Below are positions 8,106-17,148 of a stretch of 64,000 nt of DNA, piece by piece. Both the position numbers and the translations under genes were made by a program. The stretch comes from Loktanella sp. DSM 29012 (lineage in GTDB: Bacteria > Pseudomonadota > Alphaproteobacteria > Rhodobacterales > Rhodobacteraceae). The notes under the pieces were generated by a model. That model ran no database searches. It was not told the origin of the DNA and worked only from the letters and a program-made list of their open reading frames with translations. The stretch is taken from positions 310,001 through 374,000 of the forward strand of contig NZ_FOEJ01000005.1 in assembly GCF_900110705.1 (NCBI RefSeq), read 5' to 3'. Within the stretch, counting starts at the first letter, position 1. Each line of letters opens with the position of its first letter.

Positions 8106-9905
8106 TCAGCTGTCCATTTTCAGTGCGCTGATGAAGGCTTCCTGCGGAATATCGACCTTCCCGAACTGCCGCATCTTCTTCTTACCGGCCTTTTGCTTAT
8201 CCAGCAGCTTGCGCTTGCGCGAGGCGTCTCCGCCGTAGCATTTGGCCGTCACGTCCTTGCGCAGGGCGGACAGGGTCTCTCTCGCGATGACCTTGCCGCC
8301 GATGGCCGCCTGGATCGGGATTTTGAACATGTGACGGGGGATCAGGTCCTTGAGCTTTTCGACCATCGCGCGGCCCCGCATTTCGGCGCGGTCGCGGTGG
8401 ACCATCATGGACAGGGCGTCCACGGGTTCGTCGTTCACCAGCACAGACATCTTGACCAGGCTGTCCTCTTGATACCCCGTCATGGCATAGTCGAATGACG
8501 CATAGCCCTTGGTCACGGATTTCAGGCGGTCGTAGAAGTCGAACACCACCTCGTTCAGCGGCAGGTCATAGACGACCATCGCGCGGCTGCCCGCATAGGT
8601 CAGGTCCAGCTGCACGCCGCGGCGGTCCTGGCACAGTTTCAGAACGTCGCCGAGGTATTCGTCGGGCACCAGGATCGTCGCCTTGATCCGCGGCTCTTCG
8701 ACATGGTCGACGTGGGTCAGGTCGGGCATGTCGGCGGGGTTGTGCAGGTCCTGCTGCGTGCCGTCCTTCATGTAGACGTGATAGACGACCGAGGGGGCGG
8801 TGGTGATCAGGTCGATATTATACTCACGCTCGATCCGGTCGCGAATGACCTCGAGGTGCAAGAGCCCGAGGAAGCCGCAGCGGAAACCAAAGCCGAGGGC
8901 GGCAGAGGTTTCCATCTCGAAGCTGAAGCTCGCATCGTTCAGCGCCAGTTTGTCGATCGCGTTACGCAGGTCCTCGAATTCAGAGGAATCCACCGGGAAC
9001 AGACCACAGAACACCACGGGTTGCGCGGGTTTAAAGCCGGGCAGCGGTTTGTCGGTGCCCTTGCGTTCGTTGGTGATCGTGTCGCCGACGCGGGTGTCGC
9101 GCACCTCTTTGATCTGGGCGGTGAAAAAGCCGATTTCGCCGGGGCCCAACTCGTCGACGGGCAGCATGCCGGGTTTGAACACGCCCAGACGGTCGATTAG
9201 GTGGACGGTGTCGTTCTGCATGAACCGCACCCGGTCCTTGACCTTGATCGTGCCGTCGATGACGCGGATCAGCACCACGACGCCCAGGTAGGCGTCGTAC
9301 CAGCTGTCCACCAGCATGGCCTTGAGCGGGGCCGCGCGGTCGCCCTTGGGGGCGGGCAGCCTGTGCACGATCGCCTCGAGCGTTTCCTTGATGCCGACGC
9401 CGGTTTTGGCGCTGACGCGGATCGCCTCGCTTGCGTCGATGCCGATCACGTCCTCGATCTGTTCGGCCACGCGGTCGCATTCGGACGCGGGCAGGTCGAT
9501 CTTGTTCAGGACGGGGACGATCTCGTGGTCGGCCTCGATGGCGTGATAGACATTGGCGAGGGTTTGCGCCTCGACCCCTTGGGTGCTGTCGACGACCAGC
9601 AACGATCCTTCGACGGCGCGCATGGACCGGGACACCTCGTAGGCGAAATCGACGTGACCGGGGGTGTCGATCAGGTTCAGCACATAGGTTTCGCCGTTGT
9701 CGGCGGTATAGTCGATCCGCACGGTCTGTGCCTTGATGGTGATGCCGCGCTCACGCTCGATATCCATGCTGTCCAGCATCTGTGCCTTCATGTCGCGGTC
9801 GGCAACGGTGCCGGTGGACTGGATCAACCGGTCGGCCAGGGTCGATTTTCCGTGGTCGATATGCGCCACGATCGAGAAATTGCGGATATGCGAGAGTTCG
9901 GTCAT
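8106..9905 (-). CDS. lepA: Elongation factor 4 (LepA), ribosome back-translocating GTPase
   Basis: A 599-residue translational GTPase of the usual LepA length. It shows P-loop AHIDHGKST (about residues 15-23), switch [11 protein letters not shown]3 DTPGHVDF and G4 NKID, followed by EF-G-like domains II, III and V. The LepA-specific C-terminal domain ends [17 protein letters not shown]. It binds the ribosome and is thought to help stalled or late-stage assembling ribosomes. It is a monocistronic-looking gene on the minus strand, divergent from the cupin gene. Confidence 0.97.
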   Translation of the reverse strand: MTELSHIRNFSIVAHIDHGKSTLADRLIQSTGTVADRDMKAQMLDSMDIERERGITIKAQTVRIDYTADNGETYVLNLIDTPGHVDFAYEVSRSMRAVEGSLLVVDSTQGVEAQTLANVYHAIEADHEIVPVLNKIDLPASECDRVAEQIEDVIGIDASEAIRVSAKTGVGIKETLEAIVHRLPAPKGDRAAPLKAMLVDSWYDAYLGVVVLIRVIDGTIKVKDRVRFMQNDTVHLIDRLGVFKPGMLPVDELGPGEIGFFTAQIKEVRDTRVGDTITNERKGTDKPLPGFKPAQPVVFCGLFPVDSSEFEDLRNAIDKLALNDASFSFEMETSAALGFGFRCGFLGLLHLEVIRDRIEREYNIDLITTAPSVVYHVYMKDGTQQDLHNPADMPDLTHVDHVEEPRIKATILVPDEYLGDVLKLCQDRRGVQLDLTYAGSRAMVVYDLPLNEVVFDFYDRLKSVTKGYASFDYAMTGYQEDSLVKMSVLVNDEPVDALSMMVHRDRAEMRGRAMVEKLKDLIPRHMFKIPIQAAIGGKVIARETLSALRKDVTAKCYGGDASRKRKLLDKQKAGKKKMRQFGKVDIPQEAFISALKMDS

Positions 9906-10073
9906 GTCGGGCCCCGGAGGTCTGAATTAGCGTCTGTCAATGGCGCGGACGCCGCGATTTTGCAAGGGGCCAAAGGGCCGCAGTCCCTTGGCCCGATGCG
10001 TGGCATCGGGGCTGGTCAGGACCGGCAGCAGCGCTAGTCTTGGAACCCCGGAAACCAGTGCAGGATGCATTCC

Positions 10074-10340
10074 ATGACCGAAGACGACTACCGCGACATC
10101 GCCCGATCCCAAGACTATGGCCCACCCCAAGAGGTCAGTATCGCACCCGATACCCGGCGCGAGACGCATACCCACGATCAAACCTCCTTCGTCTACGTGA
10201 TCAGTGGCCGTTTCATCCTGAATACAGCCGAAGGGTCGCCCGCCTACGATCCCGGTGACATCGTCATTCTGCCCGCCAACATTCCCCATGCCGAAGAGGC
10301 CGGACCAGAAGGTGCGACTATCCTCGTCGCGCGCAAATAG
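10074..10340 (+). CDS. Small cupin-domain protein
   Basis: An 88-residue single-domain cupin. Metal-ligand motif 1 is seen as ETHTHDQTSFVYVISG and motif 2 as YDPGDIVILPANIPHAEEA, with the expected His and Glu positions. Such small cupins bind a metal and serve as isomerases, dioxygenases or ligand sensors; the substrate is unknown. The ATG at 10074 is preceded by AGGA at a good distance. The in-frame ATG at 10065 overlaps that site and is less likely. It is divergent from lepA. Confidence 0.8.
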   Translation: MTEDDYRDIARSQDYGPPQEVSIAPDTRRETHTHDQTSFVYVISGRFILNTAEGSPAYDPGDIVILPANIPHAEEAGPEGATILVARK

Positions 10341-10490
10341 GCCCGGCGCTTCACGCGATTGCGATCTGGCAGCGTGACCCGCATCCGCATCCAGCATTGC
10401 AAGACGGCAAGGCCGCTGGCATAGTTGGCTCACGGCAGTAAGGCGATGACACCGGAAAACCGGGCACGCCACACAAGAACAGGCAGTCTC

Positions 10491-10793
10491 ATGCGGTTTC
10501 TCTTTCTGGGCATGGCCCTCATCGTTTTGAATTCATGTGGCGCTGGTGTGCGCGGCGAGCTGGGCAAGGCCTGCATGGCATCAGGCCGATCAGCCGCCAA
10601 TCCGGCCCTGTGTTCCTGCGTTCAGCGCACGGCGAACCTGAATTTGTCGGGGCGCGACCAGAAACTGGCCGCCACCTTCTTTGAGGATCCACAGCGCGCG
10701 CAGGACACCCGCCAGTCCGACAATGCCGGTGACGAGGCGTTCTGGCTCCGCTACCGGGCCTTTACCGATACCGCACAACGTCAGTGCCGCTAG
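10491..10793 (+). CDS. Small putative lipoprotein
   Basis: A 100-residue protein with a short hydrophobic signal (RFLFLGMALIVL) and lipobox LNSC (Cys about residue 16). A compact domain with several cysteines follows (KACMASG, ALCSCVQR, QRQC at the end). Similar small proteins occur next to meaB in related bacteria, to my recollection, but no function is known. The start at 10491 is chosen because it gives a proper signal peptide; in-frame upstream ATGs (10425, 10446) would add a polar extension. It is followed by a repeat element and then meaB. Confidence 0.65.
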   Translation: MRFLFLGMALIVLNSCGAGVRGELGKACMASGRSAANPALCSCVQRTANLNLSGRDQKLAATFFEDPQRAQDTRQSDNAGDEAFWLRYRAFTDTAQRQCR

Positions 10794-10815
10794 GCAAGGC
10801 GCTGGCGGTTCGGGC

Positions 10816-10875
10816 TTCTTCTGGCTAGAAATATCCCGGAGGTTCGGAGGCAGCGCCTCCGATCGGCGCAGCCGA
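10816..10875. repeat. Rhodobacterales-type intergenic repeat, copy 2 (inverted)
   Basis: Read on the minus strand it gives a perfect hairpin CGGAGGC-GCT-GCCTCCG (10845-10861) followed by CCTCCGGGATATTTC, matching the 6160 copy. A second small hairpin, TCGGC-GCA-GCCGA, lies at 10863-10875. It ends just before the meaB ribosome binding site. Confidence 0.65.
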
Positions 10876-10892
10876 CCCCGACAGGAGAAGCA

Positions 10893-11873
10893 ATGACCGA
10901 CATTCCCGCCATGGCTCAGGCGTTGCGTGCAGGCGACAGACGCGCGCTGGCCCGTGCGATCACCCTGATCGAAAGCGGCAAGCCCGACCACCGCGATCAG
11001 GCCCTGGCGCTGCTGGATGCGGTCGGGTCCGACCGTCAGGCCCTGCGCATCGGGTTATCGGGCACACCGGGCGTGGGAAAATCCACATTCATCGAAAGTT
11101 TCGGCCTGATGCTGACGGCGCAGGATTTGCGGGTCGCGGTTCTCGCGGTCGATCCATCCTCGGCCAGGTCGGGCGGATCGATCCTGGGGGACAAGACGCG
11201 AATGGATCACCTCAGCCGCGACCCGCGCGCATTCATCCGGCCATCGCCCAGCCAGACCCATCTGGGTGGCGTGGCGCGCCGCACGCGCGAGGCAATCCGC
11301 CTGTGCGAGGCAGCTGGTTTCGACATCGTGCTGGTCGAAACAGTGGGTGTCGGCCAATCCGAAACCGTGGTCGCGCAGATGACGGACCTGTTCGTCCTGC
11401 TGCTGGCCCCGGCAGGCGGCGATGAATTGCAGGGCGTAAAACGCGGCATCATGGAAATCGCCGACCTGGTATTGGTCAACAAGGCCGACGGCGATCTGCG
11501 CGCGCAGGCAAGCCGCACCTGTGCCGACTATGCAGGCGCGCTGCGGCTGATGCGCAAACGTGCGGGCGACGCCGACGGCTTTCCAAAGGCGCTGACCGTC
11601 TCGGCCCTGGATCAGTCGGGTCTGACACAAGCCTGGGACGAGATGCAGGCCCTGTCGGACTGGCGCCGCGCGACCGGGCATTGGGACACGACGCGCGCCG
11701 CTCAGGCCCGGCACTGGTTCCAGCAGGAATTACGCTCAGAAATGATGGCGCTGCTGACCCATGACGCAGAACTGCGCGACCGACTGACCAGGCTTGAAAA
11801 CGATGTGGCCGCCGGTCGGCTGACCCCCGCGGCCGCGGCCCGTGCCGCCCTCGCCCCGCTGGATCGCCGGTGA
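10893..11873 (+). CDS. meaB: Methylmalonyl-CoA mutase-associated GTPase MeaB
   Basis: A 326-residue G3E-family GTPase (MeaB/ArgK/MMAA). The P-loop is GTPGVGKST (about residues 55-63), Walker-B-like ETVGVGQSE and base-recognition NKADGD follow, and the C-terminus is a helical dimerisation arm. MeaB escorts adenosylcobalamin into methylmalonyl-CoA mutase and protects the enzyme in the propionyl-CoA to succinyl-CoA route. GACAGGAGAAG precedes the ATG. The mutase genes are not in the window, but the epimerase gene (mce) lies at 27.9 kb. The stop overlaps the next gene's GTG start. Confidence 0.95.
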   Translation: MTDIPAMAQALRAGDRRALARAITLIESGKPDHRDQALALLDAVGSDRQALRIGLSGTPGVGKSTFIESFGLMLTAQDLRVAVLAVDPSSARSGGSILGDKTRMDHLSRDPRAFIRPSPSQTHLGGVARRTREAIRLCEAAGFDIVLVETVGVGQSETVVAQMTDLFVLLLAPAGGDELQGVKRGIMEIADLVLVNKADGDLRAQASRTCADYAGALRLMRKRAGDADGFPKALTVSALDQSGLTQAWDEMQALSDWRRATGHWDTTRAAQARHWFQQELRSEMMALLTHDAELRDRLTRLENDVAAGRLTPAAAARAALAPLDRR

Positions 11874-12664
11874 CTGTCACCCGCCTGTTCAGCGGAACGC
11901 ATCTGCGCGCAGACCTGATGCAGACAGGTGCTGCCGATCTGATCGTGACGTTCGATTGGCGCGTGATCGGGCGTCGCGGGTTCACGGACATGACGCCAAA
12001 CCAGCGGTTTCTGGATGCAGGATACGATCAGCTGATGATCGCCACCTCCGCGAACGACTGGTTCATCAATCGTGACACGACAGCATTGGAGCGCGCGCTG
12101 GACGGTGTCTCCGCGCAATACGATGCCGTTTTGGGCATCGGGTTTTCGATGGGCGGTTATGGTGCTGTCAGGTTCAGCCGCACCTTGGGTATTCAAAGGA
12201 TCGTGGCCGTGTCGCCTCAGGTTTCGATCAGCCATGCCCATGCACCATTCGAATGGCGCTACCGCGAAGAGGCGGCCGGTTTCGATCCGGCACTGGGTGA
12301 CCTGACGCAACGCGCCGATCCTGATCTGACCGGACATCTGCTGCTTGATCCATTGAACGGGGCCGATCTGGCCCATGGACGTGCGCTACAGGTGCATTGC
12401 CCGGGCCTGCGTCTTGTGCGTCTGACGGGGGCTGGGCATCCGGCCTCGGGCCTGCTGCGCGCAGTCAAGCGCGCCGGACGCATTCCGGGGTTGCTGCTTG
12501 ACCCCGAGGATGGTCTGCGTCCCTTGCTGCAGGATCACCGCACCGCCCGTCGTGGCCAGCCAGACTACTGGGCCCGGCTGGCCGCAGCACTGGATGTGCG
12601 CCGACCCGCGCTTGCTGCAAAAGCCCGCGCAAAGGCCGCTGATCTGGCGTCACAGATGCGCTGA
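11870..12664 (+). CDS. Alpha/beta-hydrolase-like protein of unknown function
   Basis: A 264-residue protein starting with GTG inside the meaB stop (GTGA overlap), so the two are translationally coupled. It contains a nucleophile-elbow-like GFSMGGYGAV (Ser about residue 93) after an IVTFDWR beta-strand, and GAGHPASG as a possible histidine loop. An Ala/Arg/Lys-rich helix ends the protein. This fits a divergent alpha/beta hydrolase. No signal peptide is present. The tight coupling to meaB suggests, but does not prove, a role with acyl-CoA or cobalamin metabolism. Confidence 0.72.
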   Translation: MTVTRLFSGTHLRADLMQTGAADLIVTFDWRVIGRRGFTDMTPNQRFLDAGYDQLMIATSANDWFINRDTTALERALDGVSAQYDAVLGIGFSMGGYGAVRFSRTLGIQRIVAVSPQVSISHAHAPFEWRYREEAAGFDPALGDLTQRADPDLTGHLLLDPLNGADLAHGRALQVHCPGLRLVRLTGAGHPASGLLRAVKRAGRIPGLLLDPEDGLRPLLQDHRTARRGQPDYWARLAAALDVRRPALAAKARAKAADLASQMR

Positions 12665-12668
12665 GGGG

Positions 12669-12697
12669 TTGACGGCATAACCGATTCACCGTAGGCG
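12669..12697 (+). promoter_or_regulatory. Possible rpmB promoter
   Basis: TTGACG and TAGGCG separated by 17 bases, about 130 bases before rpmB. The -10 match is weak. Confidence 0.3.
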
Positions 12698-12825
12698 CTG
12701 CGAACTGAATTTATGCCCTCATGCCGTTGGGGGTTGTTGTCCATCCGGCCACCCAGCGTGGCCCCCATGTCAGGCCAGTCGCGCCCAGCCGCCGACAGGA
12801 CCGAAGAAGAAGAAGGAACACGCCC

Positions 12826-13107
12826 ATGTCGCGCCGTTGCGATCTGACCGGAAAAGGCCCGATGTCGGGCAACAACGTCTCTCATGCGAACAACCGCACC
12901 CGTCGTCGGTTCCTGCCGAACCTGCAGGACGTCACGCTGATGTCCGACACGCTGGGCCGTTCGTTCAAATTCCGCGTGTCCAGCGCTGCACTGCGCACGG
13001 TCGACCACCGCGGTGGTCTGGACGCCTTCATGGCCAAAGCCAAGGAAGCCGAGCTGTCCCCCGAGGCGCTGAAAGTCAAAAAAGAGATCGCAAAAGCAAC
13101 GGCATAA
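12826..13107 (+). CDS. rpmB: 50S ribosomal protein L28
   Basis: A 93-residue L28 with the typical start [20 protein letters not shown], the RRRFLPNL basic region and the C-terminal [11 protein letters not shown]. It is a structural component of the large ribosomal subunit. Here it is monocistronic and not next to rpmG, as is common in alphaproteobacteria. A purine-rich GAAGAAGAAGGAA tract precedes the ATG, and a clear terminator follows. Confidence 0.97.
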   Translation: MSRRCDLTGKGPMSGNNVSHANNRTRRRFLPNLQDVTLMSDTLGRSFKFRVSSAALRTVDHRGGLDAFMAKAKEAELSPEALKVKKEIAKATA

Positions 13108-13132
13108 GCCTTGCTGCGACCGATGAAGACTG

Positions 13133-13162
13133 AAACCCGGCTGCCGTGCAGTCGGGTTTTTC
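13133..13162 (+). terminator. Rho-independent terminator of rpmB
   Basis: AAACCCGGCTGC pairs with GCAGTCGGGTTT (one G-T wobble) around CGT and is followed by a short T run. It lies 26 bases after the rpmB stop. Confidence 0.8.
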
Positions 13163-13176
13163 CGTCTGCGGTGCCA

Positions 13177-13225
13177 GATTTTTCGCGAAAGATCATGGGC
13201 CGTCCGCATTTTCGCGAAAATGCGG
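13177..13225. repeat. Tandem pair of TTCGCGAA-centred palindromes
   Basis: The first is an imperfect palindrome GATTTTTCGCGAAAGATC (from 13177). The second is a perfect 22-bp palindrome at 13204-13225 centred on TTTTCGCGAAAA. They lie between the rpmB terminator and hrpB. A second perfect 22-bp version is found before carB at 35205. Confidence 0.7.
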
Positions 13226-13235
13226 GGCGATGATG

Positions 13236-15650
13236 ATGCTCCCTATTGATGATGTGCTGGATGACGTGACCGCCGCACTTTGTGCAACCGGCCGCGTTGT
13301 CCTGCAAGCGCCGCCCGGTGCCGGCAAGACGACCCGCGTGCCGCTGGCGGTTCTGGAATCGGGATCAACCAACGGCATGATCGTCATGTTGGAACCCCGT
13401 AGGCTGGCCGTGCGGGCGGCGGCCGAACGCTTGGCCGCGCAGCTGGGAGAGCAGGTCGGCCAGCGTGTCGGCTACCGCATGCGCGGCGAATCCAAGGTCG
13501 GGAACGGATGCCGCATCCTTGTGGTGACCGAAGGTATCCTGACCCGCATGGTGCAGGATGATCCCGAATTGCCCGGCGTGGGTTGCGTGATCTTTGACGA
13601 ATTCCACGAACGCTCGTTGCAGGCGGATCTGGGGCTGGCCCTTGTCTGGGAGGTCAAGGGCGCGCTGCGGCCGGACCTGGGACTGATCGTGATGTCCGCC
13701 ACGCTGGACGCGGCACCCGTTGCGGCAATGCTGGACGACGCACCCGTTGTCACGGCACAGGGCCGAACCTACCCGGTGGATATCAAATATCTGGACCGGT
13801 CACTGGGGCCCCGCGTGCGACTGCCGCAGGCGGTTGCGGACCTGATCGCACAGGTCGTGCCGCAAACCACGGGCGGGGTGCTGGTGTTTCTGCCCGGTGC
13901 CGGTGAGATACGGCAGGTCGCCAGCGCGTTGGCGGGCCACCTGCCTGCGGATTGTGACGTCAGGCCGCTGTACGGTGCACTGCCCTTTGCGCAACAACGC
14001 GCGGCCATCGCACCTGTGTCGTCGGGGCGCAAGATCGTGTTGTCCACATCCATCTCCGAGACGTCACTGACAATCGAGGACATCCGCGTCGTGGTGGATG
14101 CAGGCCGCGCGCGCCGCGCACGATTTGATCCCGGATCGGGCATGTCGCGTCTGGTCACGGAACGGGCCTCGCGGGCCGAGGCGGATCAGCGTGCCGGCCG
14201 CGCCGGGCGGGTCGCGGCAGGCACGGCCTATCGTTTGTGGACACAAGGCGAACACGGCGCCCTGCCCGCCTTTGCCCCACCCGAAATCGCGGCCGCTGAC
14301 TTGACCGGGCTGGCGCTGGATCTCGCACTTTGGGGCACTGACGACCTGGCCTTTCTCACTCCGCCACCAGAGGTTGCGCTGACCGAGGCGCGTATGCTCT
14401 TGCGTGATCTGGGTGCGTTGGACGGGCAGGACAGGATCACGCCGCACGGACGGGTGCTGGCCGCCCTGCCCGTGCATCCGCGACTGGGCCATATGTTGAC
14501 CCTCGCGGGGGCGCAGGCCGCCCCTTTGGCCGCACTGCTGGAAGCGCGCGACCCGCTGCGCGGCGCTGGCTGCGACCTGGCGCTGCGACTGACTGCCTTG
14601 GGCGGTGGTACGGTCCCGGCTGCCGCCGACCGCGGTGCACTTGCCCAGATCAAGGCCGAGGCAAAACGTCTGGCGCAGGGCATACCGCAGAGGCCAGCCC
14701 TGACGCTGGGCCAGATGGCAGCGCTGGCCTATCCCGACCGGATCGCGTTGCGCAGGCCCGGCGACGACCCGCGCTATCTGCTGTCGGGTGGCAAGGGGGC
14801 CATGATGGAGCCGGGCGACCCGATGGCCGGACAGCGCCTGCTGGTCGTCACCGATACCGATGGCAACCCGCGCGAGGCGCGGATCTGGCAGGCCGCCAGC
14901 ATCGACGAGGCTGCGCTGCGGGCTGTGCTGGGCAATCGTATTGAGTGGCGCAATACCTGTGTCTGGTCGCGTCGCGACGGGCGCGTTCTGGCACGCCGTC
15001 AGGAATGTCTGGGGGCCATTGTGCTGGATGACAGGCGCTGGGATGATGCCCCGCCCGAGACGATCGCCGCCGCGATGCTGGACGGGGTGCGCCAGTTGGG
15101 CCTGCGCCCCAGTCGGGCAGCGCAACGATTTCGCGCCCGTGTGGCGCTGGTCCGTGATGACGGGATCGATCTGCCGGATCTGTCCGACGACGCGTTGATG
15201 GCGACGCTGGATGATTGGCTGTTGCCGCATCTGGGGACCGTGCGGTCAACGCAGGATTGGGCTGATTTCGATCTGCTGGACCCGCTGCGTGCCATGCTGG
15301 ACTGGACCCAGATGCAGGCCCTGGACAGGGCCGCGCCGCCAGCATTCACCACGCCGTTGGGACGGCGCATTCCCATCGACTACGATAGCACGGTTCCGGA
15401 AATCACCCTGCGCATTCAGGAAATGTTCGGTCAGACAACACATCCAACCGTTGGCAAGACACCGCTGCGCGTCACATTGCTGTCGCCCGGACATAAACCC
15501 GTACAGACCACGCAGGACTTGCCCGGGTTCTGGGAAACCTCCTATGCGGACGTGCGACGTGACATGCGCGGGCGCTATCCGCGCCATCCCTGGCCAGAAG
15601 ATCCCAGAGAGGCGGATCCCACGTTGCGCGCAAAGCCGCGCAAGCGTTAG
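13236..15650 (+). CDS. hrpB: ATP-dependent helicase HrpB
   Basis: An about 804-residue DExH-box helicase of the HrpB family. The Walker A motif is QAPPGAGKTTRVP, followed by VTEGILTRM, the DEFH box in IFDEFHERS (DEFH is normal for HrpB), SATLD, the RecA2 motif VLSTSISETSLTIEDI, and motif VI DQRAGRAGRVAAG. The family-specific C-terminal HrpB domain (RIPIDYDS, FGQTTHPTVG) is complete. It is thought to unwind nucleic acid with ATP; its cellular role is poorly defined in bacteria. Three consecutive ATGs (13230, 13233, 13236) are possible starts; the last has the best distance from GCGGGG. Confidence 0.94.
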   Translation: MLPIDDVLDDVTAALCATGRVVLQAPPGAGKTTRVPLAVLESGSTNGMIVMLEPRRLAVRAAAERLAAQLGEQVGQRVGYRMRGESKVGNGCRILVVTEGILTRMVQDDPELPGVGCVIFDEFHERSLQADLGLALVWEVKGALRPDLGLIVMSATLDAAPVAAMLDDAPVVTAQGRTYPVDIKYLDRSLGPRVRLPQAVADLIAQVVPQTTGGVLVFLPGAGEIRQVASALAGHLPADCDVRPLYGALPFAQQRAAIAPVSSGRKIVLSTSISETSLTIEDIRVVVDAGRARRARFDPGSGMSRLVTERASRAEADQRAGRAGRVAAGTAYRLWTQGEHGALPAFAPPEIAAADLTGLALDLALWGTDDLAFLTPPPEVALTEARMLLRDLGALDGQDRITPHGRVLAALPVHPRLGHMLTLAGAQAAPLAALLEARDPLRGAGCDLALRLTALGGGTVPAAADRGALAQIKAEAKRLAQGIPQRPALTLGQMAALAYPDRIALRRPGDDPRYLLSGGKGAMMEPGDPMAGQRLLVVTDTDGNPREARIWQAASIDEAALRAVLGNRIEWRNTCVWSRRDGRVLARRQECLGAIVLDDRRWDDAPPETIAAAMLDGVRQLGLRPSRAAQRFRARVALVRDDGIDLPDLSDDALMATLDDWLLPHLGTVRSTQDWADFDLLDPLRAMLDWTQMQALDRAAPPAFTTPLGRRIPIDYDSTVPEITLRIQEMFGQTTHPTVGKTPLRVTLLSPGHKPVQTTQDLPGFWETSYADVRRDMRGRYPRHPWPEDPREADPTLRAKPRKR

Positions 15651-15709
15651 TTGCTATTTTACGCCAAACCACTACGTTAGACGTCAATAATGTAGAAAAA
15701 TGACCGAGA

Positions 15710-16162
15710 TTGAGCGCAGTGACCGCTGAAACGAAATTTTCTGATCCGACTGCGATTGCGCCCGACACCGTAACGCAGGTTGCGGCCCTGTGTCATCGCA
15801 AGGGTGAGAAAGGACGTGAAGTGCTCTTGGTCACGTCGTCACGCGGGCGCTGGATCCTGCCGAAGGGCTGGCCGATCGATGGACTGACCGACGCCGAGGC
15901 CGCCATGCAGGAAGCCTGGGAAGAAGCCGGCGTACGGAAAGGATCCGTCACCAGCAAGCCCGTGGCCAAGTTCGTGGGCGCAAAGCGGTTCAGCGATGGC
16001 CGCCAGGTCCCCGCCAAGATCAAGGTCTATGCCATTCGCGTGCGCGAAACAGCCCGCAAATACCCCGAACACAAGCGCCGCGACAGACGCTGGGTCAGCC
16101 TGTCAAAGGCCGCCAAGCTTCTATCGGACAAGGGATTTCGCAAGGCGCTCAAGGCACTTTGA
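15710..16162 (+). CDS. NUDIX hydrolase, diphosphoinositol-polyphosphate-phosphohydrolase-like
   Basis: A 150-residue NUDIX protein. After strand QVAALCHRKG and GRWILPKGWP comes the NUDIX box (about residues 57-79), with AAMQEAWEEAGV where the consensus has REUxEExGU; a Gln replaces the usual Arg, while the metal-binding EExG is intact. It resembles the short NUDIX proteins annotated as diphosphoinositol polyphosphate phosphohydrolase-like. The substrate is probably a nucleoside polyphosphate or related phosphoanhydride. The start is uncertain: TTG at 15710 or GTG at 15719. Confidence 0.82.
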   Translation: MSAVTAETKFSDPTAIAPDTVTQVAALCHRKGEKGREVLLVTSSRGRWILPKGWPIDGLTDAEAAMQEAWEEAGVRKGSVTSKPVAKFVGAKRFSDGRQVPAKIKVYAIRVRETARKYPEHKRRDRRWVSLSKAAKLLSDKGFRKALKAL

Positions 16163-16166
16163 CGCG

Positions 16167-17072
16167 TCAGCCTTGCAGGCAGTACCGCATGATTGCCTTT
16201 TGGGCATGCAGGCGATTTTCAGCCTCGTCGAAAATCACGGAATGCGGGCCATCCATCACGCTGCTGGTCACCTCGTCGTCGCGGTGGGCAGGCAGGCAAT
16301 GCATGAACAACGCGTCGGGATTGGCCTGCGCCATGAGCGCATCATTGACCTGATAGCCACGCAACTGGTTGTGGCGGCGTTCGCGCGCCGAGGCAGGATC
16401 GTGCATGCTGACCCAGGTATCGGTCACCACCAGATCCGCCCCCTGCACCGCGCGCGCTGGGTCGCGTTCGATAGTATACAACCCGCTGAGTGCCGGTTCG
16501 GGATCCAGCGGAGCAGGACCGGTGAAGACCAACTCGAAATCGAATTGCTTGGCGGCATGGGCAAAGCTGGCAAAGACATTGTTGCCGTCGCCGGACCAGA
16601 CGACCTTGCGGCCCTTGATCGGGCCGCGGTGTTCCTCGAACGTCATGATGTCGGCCATGATCTGGCAGGGGTGCGTGCGGTTGGTCAGCCCGTTGATCAC
16701 CGGCACGGTGGCATATTCCGCCATTTCCAGCAGCGTCGCCTCCTCGAATGTGCGGATCATGATGAGATCGACGTAGCGCGAGAGCACCCGCGCCGTGTCG
16801 GCGATCGTCTCGCCGTGGCCCAACTGCATGTCGGCCCCCGACAGAACCATGGTCTGCCCACCCATCTGCCGCACGCCCACGTCGAAACTGACGCGGGTCC
16901 GGGTGGAGGGTTTTTCAAAGATCAGCGCGACAATGTGATCCTGCAACGGCTGTTCCGCGTCGGGGCGTCCCTTGGGATGACCGTTGCGGGCCTGTTTCAT
17001 CCGCATGGCGTCGTCGATGATGACCCGCAGATCAGCAGCAGGTGTCACGTGAAGGTCGAGAAAATGGGTCAT
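16167..17072 (-). CDS. argF: Ornithine carbamoyltransferase
   Basis: A 301-residue ornithine transcarbamylase, which forms citrulline from ornithine and carbamoyl phosphate in arginine synthesis. The carbamoyl-phosphate motif STRTR is in [13 protein letters not shown] (about residues 52-64), and the ornithine-side [10 protein letters not shown] (about 260) is intact. It lies downstream of argD on the minus strand, separated by 61 bases that hold part of a repeat element, so the two are likely co-transcribed. The carbamoyl-phosphate producer carB is 18 kb away. Confidence 0.96.
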   Translation of the reverse strand: MTHFLDLHVTPAADLRVIIDDAMRMKQARNGHPKGRPDAEQPLQDHIVALIFEKPSTRTRVSFDVGVRQMGGQTMVLSGADMQLGHGETIADTARVLSRYVDLIMIRTFEEATLLEMAEYATVPVINGLTNRTHPCQIMADIMTFEEHRGPIKGRKVVWSGDGNNVFASFAHAAKQFDFELVFTGPAPLDPEPALSGLYTIERDPARAVQGADLVVTDTWVSMHDPASARERRHNQLRGYQVNDALMAQANPDALFMHCLPAHRDDEVTSSVMDGPHSVIFDEAENRLHAQKAIMRYCLQG

Positions 17073-17096
17073 TGTCGTGTCCTTGGCGGGCGGAGG

Positions 17097-17148
17097 CCGG
17101 GGGTTTCACACCCCCGGACCCCCGTGGAGTATTTCAGGCAAGATGATG
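17097..17148. repeat. Rhodobacterales-type intergenic repeat, copy 3
   Basis: A GC-rich CCGGGGG...CCCCCGG arm pair followed by GTGGAGTATTTCAGGCAAGATGATG. The tail supplies the last codons and TGA stop of argD (stop at 17134-17136), so this copy overlaps a coding end. Confidence 0.7.

Noticed and set aside
13146-13235. Upstream extension of hrpB to 13146
   Set aside because: It would run through the rpmB terminator and the palindromes, and lacks family similarity.
14064-15230. Open frame of 388 codons on the minus strand
   Set aside because: Antisense to hrpB, composition is Gln/Arg-rich and typical of a shadow frame.
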